Shown: piece by piece, positions 44,260 through 51,707 of the stretch
How positions within the stretch are numbered: position 1 is the first letter of the stretch
Layout of the letters: the number at the start of each line of letters is the position of its first letter
NCBI GenBank assembly: GCA_934725855.1
Contig: CAKVCL010000014.1
Location: forward strand, 21,100-85,099
DNA length: 64,000 bases
From: an uncultured Cellulosilyticum sp.
Lineage (GTDB): Bacteria > Bacillota > Clostridia > Lachnospirales > Cellulosilyticaceae
Direction: 5' to 3'
Made by a program: the position numbers and the translations under genes
Notes under the pieces: generated by a model
What the model was told of the DNA's origin: nothing
Database searches by the model: none
Seen by the model: the letters and a program-made list of their open reading frames with translations, nothing else

Positions 44260-45959
44260 ACCCTTGTCACCTCCTCAGAGGTAACACACCCCTCAATAAT
44301 CCCCGTGCTCATCCTGTTTGCTGCTGTTGTGTAAAAACTATTGCCTAAGAAAAAGTGTTTTGTTTCCCCAGAACTAATGACGCTCCCGTCAAAAAACAAA
44401 GCACACTCATCACTATACTCAGCGCAGAAATCTAAGTCATGTGAAACCATTATAATGGTTATTCCATCGCTTGCTAATTTTCTAAAAAGCTTTCCTAATT
44501 TCATCTTAAAAGGTTCATCTAAACCTTTAGTCGGTTCATCTAGTAGTAAAACCTCTGGTCTAAGTAACAATATTTTAGCTAATGCCACACTTTGCATCTG
44601 TCCACCACTTAAATCATAAGGATGCATATCTAAAAGCGCTTCTAACTCTAGTTCACTTATGAGTTTTTTCAGTAATGTCTCATCCGATTTGTTACGCTCT
44701 TTGTTGTGGTTTTCTAATAACATTTCTCTTAATTCTTCACGAACCGTTGCCAATTCAAATAAATCTGTAGGGTTTTGAGGAAGCATCATGATACGACTTA
44801 CTTTTTCCTTCCACTGAGCTTTTCCACGATAAGGCTTATTAAGCCCTGCAATGATTGTAAGTGTCGTCGTTTTTCCTGTTCCATTGCCACCTACAATAGC
44901 GTGAATACGTCCTTTATGAAATGTATAGCTTACAGCCTTTAATGTATCTTCTGAATTTTTCTCATATCTAAAATAAACCTCTTTTAATTGTAGAAGATTG
45001 ATTGCTTCATTCTCTTTGGTTTTATTCTCTTTAAATTCATTCTTTCTGAAACCTTCTCCCCTTGTTTCTAGCATTTCACTAAGATTAGCTTTAGCATTCG
45101 CTGCTTCATGAGACATAGCTTGTTTTCTTAGCTTCCATTCTCTAAGCCAGCGGCGTCCTTCACCTACAGTAATCACATGGTTTTGTTTTCCACTTTCTAC
45201 TTCCCAAGCCACCTTAAAAGCTGTTGGCATTGCCCTAAAAAGTTCATGCGCACTTTGTGCAAGACCTGTCCCCACTTCCTCCACACTGCCACTTGCTAAT
45301 ATTTTTCCTTGTTCCATCACAACGAGCTTATCTGTCAGTGGCAGCACGTCTTCTAACCGATGCTCTGATAAGATGATTGTAATCCCAAGTTCTGTGTGAA
45401 TACGCCTTAGCATTTCAATAAAATTCTTAGCTGCTATTGGATCAAGCTGTGCTGTGGGTTCATCTAAAAGAATCACTTCAGGCTGCATCACCATAACCGC
45501 TGCAAGATTTAATAATTGCTTTTGCCCTCCTGAAAGTTCATGCACTGAGCGGTAAAACCAATGCGTGATTCCAAAGAAACTAGCCATTTCAGCTACTCTG
45601 AGCCTAATGGTCTGTGTATCATAGCCTAAGCTTTCTAATCCAAAAGCCAACTCATGCCATACTTTATCCGTTACAATTTGCTGCTCAGGATTTTGGAGCA
45701 CATAACCTAGTTTCATAACCTGTGTTCTTTGGTCCAACTGATTAATAGGCTCTCCCTTAAAGAAAATCCTTCCTTCTGAATGTCCATAAGGTGAAAGTAT
45801 GGGCTTTAATTGCCTCAGTAAGGTTGTCTTGCCGCATCCTGATTTGCCACAAATGGTTACAAAACTACCTTCCTCAATTTCTAAGTCAATCTGCTTTAAT
45901 ACATCTCGAGTCTGATCAGAGTATTTGAAGCTAAATTCTTCTATTTTAAATAATGCCAT
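44229..45959 (-). CDS. cbrU: ECF transporter energising ATPase, two fused ABC domains
   Basis: The 576-residue protein joins two EcfA-type ABC ATPases. Domain 1 has Walker A CGKSGCGKTTLL, signature LSGGQKQ and Walker B VILLDEPTAQLDP. Domain 2 has GGNGTGKTTTL, LSGGQMQ and LLLDEPTKGLDE. The interdomain linker (about 230-335) is Lys/Glu-rich, and before it VGTGLAQ is encoded by one dispersed-motif copy (45261-45273). A frame opens at 46001, but GGTGGAGG is eight bases before the ATG at 45957-45959, which is used. It overlaps the T-component gene by 19 bases. Confidence 0.88.
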   Translation of the reverse strand: MALFKIEEFSFKYSDQTRDVLKQIDLEIEEGSFVTICGKSGCGKTTLLRQLKPILSPYGHSEGRIFFKGEPINQLDQRTQVMKLGYVLQNPEQQIVTDKVWHELAFGLESLGYDTQTIRLRVAEMASFFGITHWFYRSVHELSGGQKQLLNLAAVMVMQPEVILLDEPTAQLDPIAAKNFIEMLRRIHTELGITIILSEHRLEDVLPLTDKLVVMEQGKILASGSVEEVGTGLAQSAHELFRAMPTAFKVAWEVESGKQNHVITVGEGRRWLREWKLRKQAMSHEAANAKANLSEMLETRGEGFRKNEFKENKTKENEAINLLQLKEVYFRYEKNSEDTLKAVSYTFHKGRIHAIVGGNGTGKTTTLTIIAGLNKPYRGKAQWKEKVSRIMMLPQNPTDLFELATVREELREMLLENHNKERNKSDETLLKKLISELELEALLDMHPYDLSGGQMQSVALAKILLLRPEVLLLDEPTKGLDEPFKMKLGKLFRKLASDGITIIMVSHDLDFCAEYSDECALFFDGSVISSGETKHFFLGNSFYTTAANRMSTGIIEGCVTSEEVTRVCLGIDSVND

Positions 45960-46819
45960 TTCAAGTCCTCCACCCCATGTAAAATCAAAGGTAACATACA
46001 AAGTACGCCATAGGCTAAGTAAATCATCCCACTCATAAACGTCATAGGTTGCATTTTAATACTAGGAAAATAACGGATATAAAACGCCTTATGGATTCCA
46101 CCTATCAAAATGACTCCAAAAAGAATTACCATCACGCCTAATACCAAAGCATCTCTTTTTTCAAATCGGTAAATTGAAAAATAGGTTCTTCCTTCTAGTC
46201 CATAACCTCTACTTTTCATAGAATCTGCTGTATCGATAGCATTTTCTAAAAGCCAAGTAATCATAATGGATAAAGTTTTCATTCCCCACTTTAATTTCTT
46301 TAGCAGATTTTTGCTCTCTGGCATATTACCGATGCCTTCTTGGGCACGTTTTACCTTTTCATATTGTCTTTTGAATAGTGGAATCATGCGAAGTGTCATA
46401 GAGAAAATCAACGCTAAAGTAGGCATTTTTCTTCCTATTAAATAAATCAGCTTATCTCCAGTCATAACCTGCCTATAGCATTTAAACCAAATGAGCACCT
46501 CTAATAAAAGGGCAGCCATTGCCCCACCATAATAGATGGATTCTAAGGTCAAAGGGTTATCCCCTAAATAAGTAATGATGGTTACTCCTTGATGATTAAA
46601 TAAGGGATTAATCACCCCAACTAGTAAGCATAGTAAACTGCAATACATCATCTCTTTTATCATTACCTTTATTCCTTGTAAATACGCTTCATAACAAAGT
46701 GCCCCAACAAGAGAAATGACTAAAAAAACAGGATGCATCATAAACATTCCTAGTCCAATAATGATTGCAAAGTAAACCAAACAGGTTATAGGATGATAGC
46801 TTGAAAAGGTATCTTTCAT
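45941..46819 (-). CDS. cbrV: ECF transporter transmembrane T component (CbiQ family)
   Basis: The 292-residue protein has the CbiQ-family order of N-terminal helices (YHPITCLVYFAIIIGLGMF), a long amphipathic coupling segment with MTLRMIPLFKRQYEKVKRAQ, and the Ala/Ser-Arg-Gly type motif SMKSRGYGLEGRT. That motif docks on the ATPases. It connects the S component to ATP hydrolysis. The ATG overlaps the stop of the lipoprotein gene (ATGA), with AGGTGA upstream. Confidence 0.86.
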   Translation of the reverse strand: MKDTFSSYHPITCLVYFAIIIGLGMFMMHPVFLVISLVGALCYEAYLQGIKVMIKEMMYCSLLCLLVGVINPLFNHQGVTIITYLGDNPLTLESIYYGGAMAALLLEVLIWFKCYRQVMTGDKLIYLIGRKMPTLALIFSMTLRMIPLFKRQYEKVKRAQEGIGNMPESKNLLKKLKWGMKTLSIMITWLLENAIDTADSMKSRGYGLEGRTYFSIYRFEKRDALVLGVMVILFGVILIGGIHKAFYIRYFPSIKMQPMTFMSGMIYLAYGVLCMLPLILHGVEDLKWHYLK

Positions 46820-47454
46820 TTGCTTTCACCTGATTGCGTAATAGATTCAGCCCCTACATCTTTTCCTAAATCACAAGTGTATACCCACTCTACAATATCC
46901 CCCGCCTTGAGCTTATAACTACTGCATCCATAGTTAGGAAATTTACCATTGACTTTATACATCCATCCACTTAACGGACCACAGTCAAATTCATAGATAT
47001 TATGAATTCCTTCTATATAATTGGTCTTATATTCTTTTGAACCTGTGTACTCCATATGGATCTTATGTGCTTTAGTTGCTTTAACTAACGCATCGAATAC
47101 CGTTTCCCCATCCTTATAAGCAATGTCTTCTTTTTCTAAAATTACACCATCTTCAGGCAGCACCTCTAACTTCTCTTTATCAAAGTCCTCTTTATGTGCC
47201 AAAATAGTATTGCACTGTATAGATAAAGAAATTGTTTTCCCTATCTTTTTGGAGCTGTCATTGACTTTAGTTACTTTCTTAATTTTATTTTTTACTTTTT
47301 GAATGGTTTTGCTTGCCGCAGCCGCTTGTTGCTTATATTCAACGGTTAAAGTTGCTGATGGAAAACTAGTATTTTGTTTTTGATTACACCCTCCTAAACT
47401 TAAAACCATTAATACTAAAATAACTAAACTAGCACTTTTCTTTTTTAACTGCAT
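46816..47454 (-). CDS. DUF4430 lipoprotein, first gene of the B12 operon
   Basis: A lipoprotein signal (VILVLMVLSLGGCNQ) precedes a Lys-rich segment and a DUF4430 domain with GETVFDALVKATKAHKI, LSGWMYKVNGKFPN and WVYTCDLGKDVGAES. This is the domain that in animal cobalamin carriers packs over the corrin. It probably presents cobalamin to the ECF S component from the membrane surface. Upstream in-frame ATGs (47484 and 47583) fall inside or before the riboswitch terminator. The ATG at 47452-47454 with AAGGAG upstream is therefore the start (212 residues). Confidence 0.8.
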   Translation of the reverse strand: MQLKKKSASLVILVLMVLSLGGCNQKQNTSFPSATLTVEYKQQAAAASKTIQKVKNKIKKVTKVNDSSKKIGKTISLSIQCNTILAHKEDFDKEKLEVLPEDGVILEKEDIAYKDGETVFDALVKATKAHKIHMEYTGSKEYKTNYIEGIHNIYEFDCGPLSGWMYKVNGKFPNYGCSSYKLKAGDIVEWVYTCDLGKDVGAESITQSGESK

Positions 47455-47486
47455 CACCTTTCTCTCCTTCCTGTTTTGGGACATAA

Positions 47487-47520
47487 AAAAATCTCCTTTA
47501 ATAAAATAAAGGAGATTTTT
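47487..47520 (-). terminator. Riboswitch-controlled terminator
   Basis: AAAAATCTCCTTTA (47487-47500) pairs perfectly with TAAAGGAGATTTTT (47507-47520), followed by a T run on the minus strand. Placed between the B12 aptamer and the first gene, it should form when cobalamin is bound. Confidence 0.82.
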
Positions 47521-47587
47521 AGACACTACAAATAAACCTAATTTGTAAATATCACACTCTCCTATTCCCAAGAACATGACCATAAAA

Positions 47588-47722
47588 TATAAGGCAGGTC
47601 TCCTGGCTCATGACTCATCCTTCAAAACGCCTTCTCACCCTAAGGCAATGGCTATTGTTTTGTCGTCATCAATTACAGTAGAGGAAGCTGCGAGGGATTT
47701 TCACCCTTCTTCCCTTTTAATG
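47588..47722 (-). ncRNA. Cobalamin riboswitch
   Basis: On the minus strand the aptamer shows GGTGAAAATCCCTCGCAG (complement of 47688-47705), CTACTGTA (complement of 47674-47681) and the B12 box AGCCAGGAGACCTGCCTT (complement of 47591-47608). These come in the canonical order of the AdoCbl-type cobalamin riboswitch. It controls the five-gene operon ending at 38195. Aptamer boundaries are approximate. Confidence 0.95.
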
Positions 47723-47939
47723 TTTAAGCAAATCTTCTTTATATTAAAGTTTTACTTAAACAACCCTATACTTACATTAGTTGTATATTATATTCATTGT
47801 ATTAACAATTTATAATCTTACATTATTGTATGTATTATTTCAAGTAATTCAACGATTTCATATGTAACTTCTACGCATTTTTTGTTGTAAATTGCATGAT
47901 GTTAATTAAAACGCTTCCATATCACACGCTTTTTTATGC

Positions 47940-48290
47940 TTAAACAGCAAAGAAATTCTGCACGAGTATCATATAGACAATCGTTCCTCCTGCTATGCTA
48001 AGCAGGGTATTATCCTTCCATTTATGTAACACAATAATACTTAAAATGGCGATTCCAGTAGGCAAAACAGATGCTTTTCCTTCAAAAATCCCGCTAAAGC
48101 TAATGTTTCTTAAACAGTAAACTAAAAGAAGTCCTATCATAGCAAAAGGAAGGACATTTCCTAGATAACTAATATACTTTGGTATCCTTCTTCCTTCTGG
48201 AAATAAAATAAACGGAATACTTCTAGTCAAAAACGTTCCACATGCAATCACTAAAATCATGAGCAATGTTTCTCTTGCAGACAAGTACAT
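47940..48290 (-). CDS. azlD: AzlD-type branched-chain amino acid export subunit
   Basis: The 116-residue protein has four hydrophobic segments and the AzlD landmarks CGTFLTRSIPFILFPE and YLGNVLPFAMIGLLLVYCL. With AzlC it forms a branched-chain amino acid or azaleucine exporter. It overlaps azlC by 34 bases and has GAGGAGGG before the ATG. The partner is frameshifted near its N-terminus, so the state of the pair is uncertain. Confidence 0.88.
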   Translation of the reverse strand: MYLSARETLLMILVIACGTFLTRSIPFILFPEGRRIPKYISYLGNVLPFAMIGLLLVYCLRNISFSGIFEGKASVLPTGIAILSIIVLHKWKDNTLLSIAGGTIVYMILVQNFFAV

Positions 48291-48984
48291 CGATTTCCCT
48301 CCTCATCTAGTTTATTTCTACCTACAGTGAGTGCCACAAGCAAAATCATCATAGCTGGAATAATAAATTTTTCTGTTCCAAATACCCAGATACTAACTAT
48401 CGAAGCTGTAATTCCTATAAGTGCAGGCACCCTATTACTTTTTTGCTTCCAGCCATTTAAAAAAATCACCACAAACAGTGCAGTCAGTGCAAAGTCTATC
48501 CCTTCCGTATTAAAAGTGATTAGATTGCCTATAAGTCCACCTACAAAACTACTAATACACCAGGTTAAGTAATTAATGAGGGAAACAAAAAAATAAAACC
48601 ATCCCTCATCTACACTTTTAGGTGGCTCAGTACTACAATTGATTGAAAAAGTTTCATCACATAACCAGTAGATTAAGAAAAACTTGAGCTTTCCTTTTCC
48701 TCTATATTTTTTGAGCATCGATAATCCATAAAATAAGTGCCTTGCATTAACCATTAGTGCCATCACAAACGCTTGCACTGGATTAAATGTCGTACATAAA
48801 AGTCCAATGGCTACAAATTGCATACTGCCACAGTAAGCAATCATACTCATCAGAAGTGCCCAAATTGCACTGTAGCCATTGGTACTCATAAAACGCCATA
48901 GGCAATTCCTAAAAATACAAATCCAGCAATAACAGGAATGGTATGAGGAAATGCTGCTTTTAAGGCTTTGATCTGTTTCTCCAT
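48257..48984 (-). pseudogene. azlC: azlC with a frameshift after codon 32
   Basis: From ATG 48982-48984 (SD GGAGGAG), the frame reads MEKQIKALKAAFPHTIPVIA, then GFVFLGIAYGVL, and stops at TGA (48886-48888). The rest continues one base out of register from ATG 48887-48889: MSTNGYSAIWALLMSMIAYC with GSMQFVAI, NARHLFYG and LCDETFS. Joined, these make a normal 242-residue AzlC, so one base has been lost. The break leaves a perfect ATGA stop/start overlap, so the two parts might be made by coupled translation. A sequencing error is the other explanation. Confidence 0.85.
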
Positions 48985-49180
48985 TTCTTTCTCCTCCATA
49001 TATCGTTTTTTAGTTCATCACACTTTATTTGATTTTTTCAAATTATATCACTACAATATAAACCATACAATCCTTAAATTGTATGTCACACAGCTTCACT
49101 GCTTACTACTTAGTCCCCAAATCTTTACATAGCACTATGCTTTTAGAATATGAATTTAAAATTAGATAAGGAGTATGCTC

Positions 49181-50575
49181 ATGCCAATTAACTCTTTTGA
49201 GAATTATCCCATGAATTGGAAACCTAATATTAAACATTTAAAATCTCCAATTTATAAATCACTTGCCAAACAACTAGAAATGGATATTCAAAATGGTATC
49301 CTTCATCCCGGTGACTTGCTCCCACCTCAACGTGAACTCGCTGATTTTTTAGATCTCAATTTAAGTACCATTACAAAAGCTTTTAAACTTTGCTCTCAAA
49401 AAGGCCTTATCAGTTCTAATATTGGAAGAGGTACTTATGTTTCCTCCGATGTCCAAGTCAGTTCCACTTTACTAGACCCCCTAAGTGCTGCTGGACTGAT
49501 TGAGCTTGGTGCCATTTATCCTGACAGAACTTTTGACGATTGCATTCAAAGTATGTTTGCTAATTTTATAAAAAATAAAAAGCTTTCTCCTCTATTAGGC
49601 TATATGCCACCTAGCGGCACCCCTTATCAGAAAAATGTAGGCGTCAAATGGCTTAGCCGATGTCATGTTAAAAGCACAGCTGAAAATATTTTACTTTCAA
49701 ATGGTGGTCAAAATGCTCTATGTGCTATTTTATCTTCTCTTTTTCAACCAGGAGATAAAATTGGTACAGACCCACTTACCTTTTCAGGAATTAAAACATT
49801 AGCTAAAATGCTTCACATTCAGCTTATTCCTATTCCAAATGCTCATGACGATGAAGCTTTTTCACCAGAATATCTTGAGCAATATTGTAAAACAGAGGGT
49901 CTAAAAGGACTTTATGTTATTCCTGATTTTCAAAATCCTATGACCTACTGCATGAGTTTAAAAAGAAGAAAAGAACTAGCCGAAATCGCTAAAAACTATA
50001 AACTCATTATCATTGAAGACGCCATTAATAGTTTATTATCTTCCCAGCCCCCTACAGCAATTGTTTCTTTACTTCCTGATCAAACACTTTATATTTCTAG
50101 CCTTTCAAAGGTACTCTGTCCTGGGCTTCAAATTGCTTTTATTCATACACCCCTTCAATATAAGACTGCTTTAGAAACTGGTCTATATAATATTAACTTA
50201 ATGGTATCTCCTCTAAATGCTGAATTTGCCTCATCCTTAATACTATCTGATAATTGTGAGCATATCTTAGCTAAACGCCGGGAATTGACCATTGATAGAA
50301 ACCATCTAATAGACTCTATCTTAGGCAATTATCAGCTCTTAGGCTCATCTGAATGTAATTTCCGTTTACTTTCTTTACATAAAAATTGGACAGGTAAAGC
50401 ATTTGAACAAGCAGCTCATCAAGCTGGCGTTCAAGTCTATTGTGGTGAACGTTTTGCAGTAGGGAATAGCATTGTCCCTGCTGTTGCTAGACTGGCCATT
50501 ACTTCTCCTAAAACTATGCAAGACTTAGAAAAAGCACTTCATATTTTATGCACTCTACTACATACTAAAAATTAA
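49181..50575 (+). CDS. MocR/PdxR-type regulator (GntR HTH + aminotransferase-like domain)
   Basis: Residues about 20-85 are a GntR winged helix (IYKSLAKQLEMDIQNGILHPG and STITKAFKLCSQKGLISSNIGRGTYV). The rest is a fold-type I aminotransferase-like domain with ILLSNGGQNALCAIL, YVIPDFQNPM and the PLP-lysine region LYISSLSKVLCPGLQ. MocR proteins use PLP as cofactor to sense amines or amino acids. It is divergent from azlCD and probably controls it. Of ATGs at 49175 and 49181, the second has proper spacing from AAGGAG. Confidence 0.87.
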   Translation: MPINSFENYPMNWKPNIKHLKSPIYKSLAKQLEMDIQNGILHPGDLLPPQRELADFLDLNLSTITKAFKLCSQKGLISSNIGRGTYVSSDVQVSSTLLDPLSAAGLIELGAIYPDRTFDDCIQSMFANFIKNKKLSPLLGYMPPSGTPYQKNVGVKWLSRCHVKSTAENILLSNGGQNALCAILSSLFQPGDKIGTDPLTFSGIKTLAKMLHIQLIPIPNAHDDEAFSPEYLEQYCKTEGLKGLYVIPDFQNPMTYCMSLKRRKELAEIAKNYKLIIIEDAINSLLSSQPPTAIVSLLPDQTLYISSLSKVLCPGLQIAFIHTPLQYKTALETGLYNINLMVSPLNAEFASSLILSDNCEHILAKRRELTIDRNHLIDSILGNYQLLGSSECNFRLLSLHKNWTGKAFEQAAHQAGVQVYCGERFAVGNSIVPAVARLAITSPKTMQDLEKALHILCTLLHTKN

Positions 50576-50663
50576 ATTTTATAACGCTCCAACAAATATC
50601 ACCTTACACTGCATCCCATTATTTGGTATAATAAGTTGAAACTTACAGAAATTAGGTGATCGT

Positions 50664-51194
50664 ATGATTCTTATAAGATATCTTTTGCAATTACTACGTA
50701 AACTAAGTCTTGTAGCCTTTTTAGGACTTTTATCCTTTATGATATTTCATATGGTTATTGCGACATTAGGTACTGCCCTTGCTTGGTGGCACATAGATTC
50801 TACCCCTTATAGCGTTGCACTGAACACCTCTCTATACTATGTACTACCTCTAATCTTTTTACTTTTTATTTACTTCTTAACCTGTCAGCTTCTGCATCCT
50901 TCCAAAGAAAACTTTGAAGACCGCCTCCTTAATCAACCTGCTTCCTCTAAGAAATCTTCTCCCAGCAACAGACCTGTCCCCTCTAAGAAGTCTTCTTCTA
51001 ATAACAAACCTGTCCCTAACAAGAAAACTTCTTCCAATAGCAGACCTGTCCCTAATAAGAAAACTTCTTCCAATAGCAGACCTGTCCCCAATAAGAAAAC
51101 TTCTTCCGATAACAGACCTGTCCCTAACAAGAAAACTTCTTCCGATAACAGACCTGTCCCCAATAAGAAAGCAAAAAAAGAAAAGGGTAAGTGA
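50664..51194 (+). CDS. Two-helix membrane protein with a repeat-built RPVPNKK tail
   Basis: Residues 1-90 contain two membrane segments (VAFLGLLSFMIFHMVIATLG and YYVLPLIFLLFIYFLTCQLL) and match no family I recognise. From about residue 95 to the end, the protein is a Ser/Lys/Asn/Pro-rich tail of 12-residue units close to NRPVPNKKTSSN, ending KKAKKEKGK. The tail is basic, probably disordered, and cytoplasmic if the N-terminus is inside. The units are the dispersed DNA motif with 36-base period. Weak SD (TTAGGTGAT) before the ATG. Monocistronic. Confidence 0.6.
   Translation: MILIRYLLQLLRKLSLVAFLGLLSFMIFHMVIATLGTALAWWHIDSTPYSVALNTSLYYVLPLIFLLFIYFLTCQLLHPSKENFEDRLLNQPASSKKSSPSNRPVPSKKSSSNNKPVPNKKTSSNSRPVPNKKTSSNSRPVPNKKTSSDNRPVPNKKTSSDNRPVPNKKAKKEKGK
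50968..51172. repeat. 36-base tandem repeats in the membrane-protein gene
   Basis: Motif copies start at 50970, 51006, 51042, 51078, 51114 and 51150, so the period is exactly 36. The unit is AGACCTGTCCCTAAYAAGAA followed by AACTTCTTCCRATARC. Neighbouring units differ at one or two bases, showing recent duplication. The frame is preserved because 36 is divisible by three. Confidence 0.93.
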
Positions 51195-51234
51195 TAAACT
51201 GTCATCACCTACCCTTATTTTGTTTAACGTATCA

Positions 51235-51432
51235 TTAAGCTCTAACTACGTTTTCAGCTTGTGGTCCACGGTTACCTTCAACGATATCGAAAGTTACTGT
51301 TTGACCTTCTTCTAAAGTTTTGAAACCTTCACCTTGAATTGCTGAAAAGTGTACGAATACGTCGTCTCCTTCTTCTCTAGAGATGAAACCAAAACCTTTT
51401 TCTGCGTTAAACCATTTAACTGTACCTGTCAT
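51235..51432 (-). CDS. csp: Cold-shock protein
   Basis: The 65-residue single cold-shock domain protein has RNP1 KGFGFI and RNP2 VFVHF in order ([26 protein letters not shown]), plus the ending GPQAENVV. It binds single-stranded RNA and acts as an RNA chaperone at low temperature. AAGGAGG precedes the ATG by eight bases. The long leader carries a large inverted repeat, which may tune translation by temperature. Confidence 0.95.
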   Translation of the reverse strand: MTGTVKWFNAEKGFGFISREEGDDVFVHFSAIQGEGFKTLEEGQTVTFDIVEGNRGPQAENVVRA

Positions 51433-51455
51433 GTTAGGTACCTCCTTAAATTAAA

Positions 51456-51575
51456 TATCATACTCAACAATCATATATAAACAAAATTCACACATCATCA
51501 GAAATCATATACTTTATATAATCTCTAGTAATGTGTGAAATTTATAAACATATATCATATCATATTGAGTTTAAT
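51456..51575 (-). promoter_or_regulatory. Long inverted repeat in the csp leader
   Basis: Left arm ACTCAACAATCATATATAAA through AATTCACACAT (to about 51497) and right arm ATGTGTGAAATTTATAAACA through CATATTGAGTTT (about 51533-51575) are imperfect complements about 40 bases long. The loop is about 36 bases. Transcribed into the csp 5' leader, it could fold into a temperature-sensitive stem, or it may be a decayed miniature element. Confidence 0.5.
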
Positions 51576-51640
51576 TATACCGTAGTAACTAGTCATTTGT
51601 CAATTTGCCAATACGTTCCTTAACAAAAATAAAACAAAAT

Positions 51641-51683
51641 AGAACATAACTAAGCTAGAACTATACTAGCCTACTTATGTTCT
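51641..51683 (-). terminator. Terminator of the sigma/anti-sigma operon
   Basis: AGAACATAA (51641-51649) pairs with TTATGTTCT (51675-51683), with partial inner pairing (CTAG), followed by T-rich sequence on the minus strand. It is 25 bases beyond the anti-sigma stop. Confidence 0.65.
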
Positions 51684-51707
51684 CAAATTGGCGGCTTTCT
51701 TATTCAA

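Noticed and set aside
50914..51315. Alternative frames in the 36-base repeat region
   Set aside because: They are open only because of the repeat and have no ribosome-binding site; the frame with the membrane helices is the gene.
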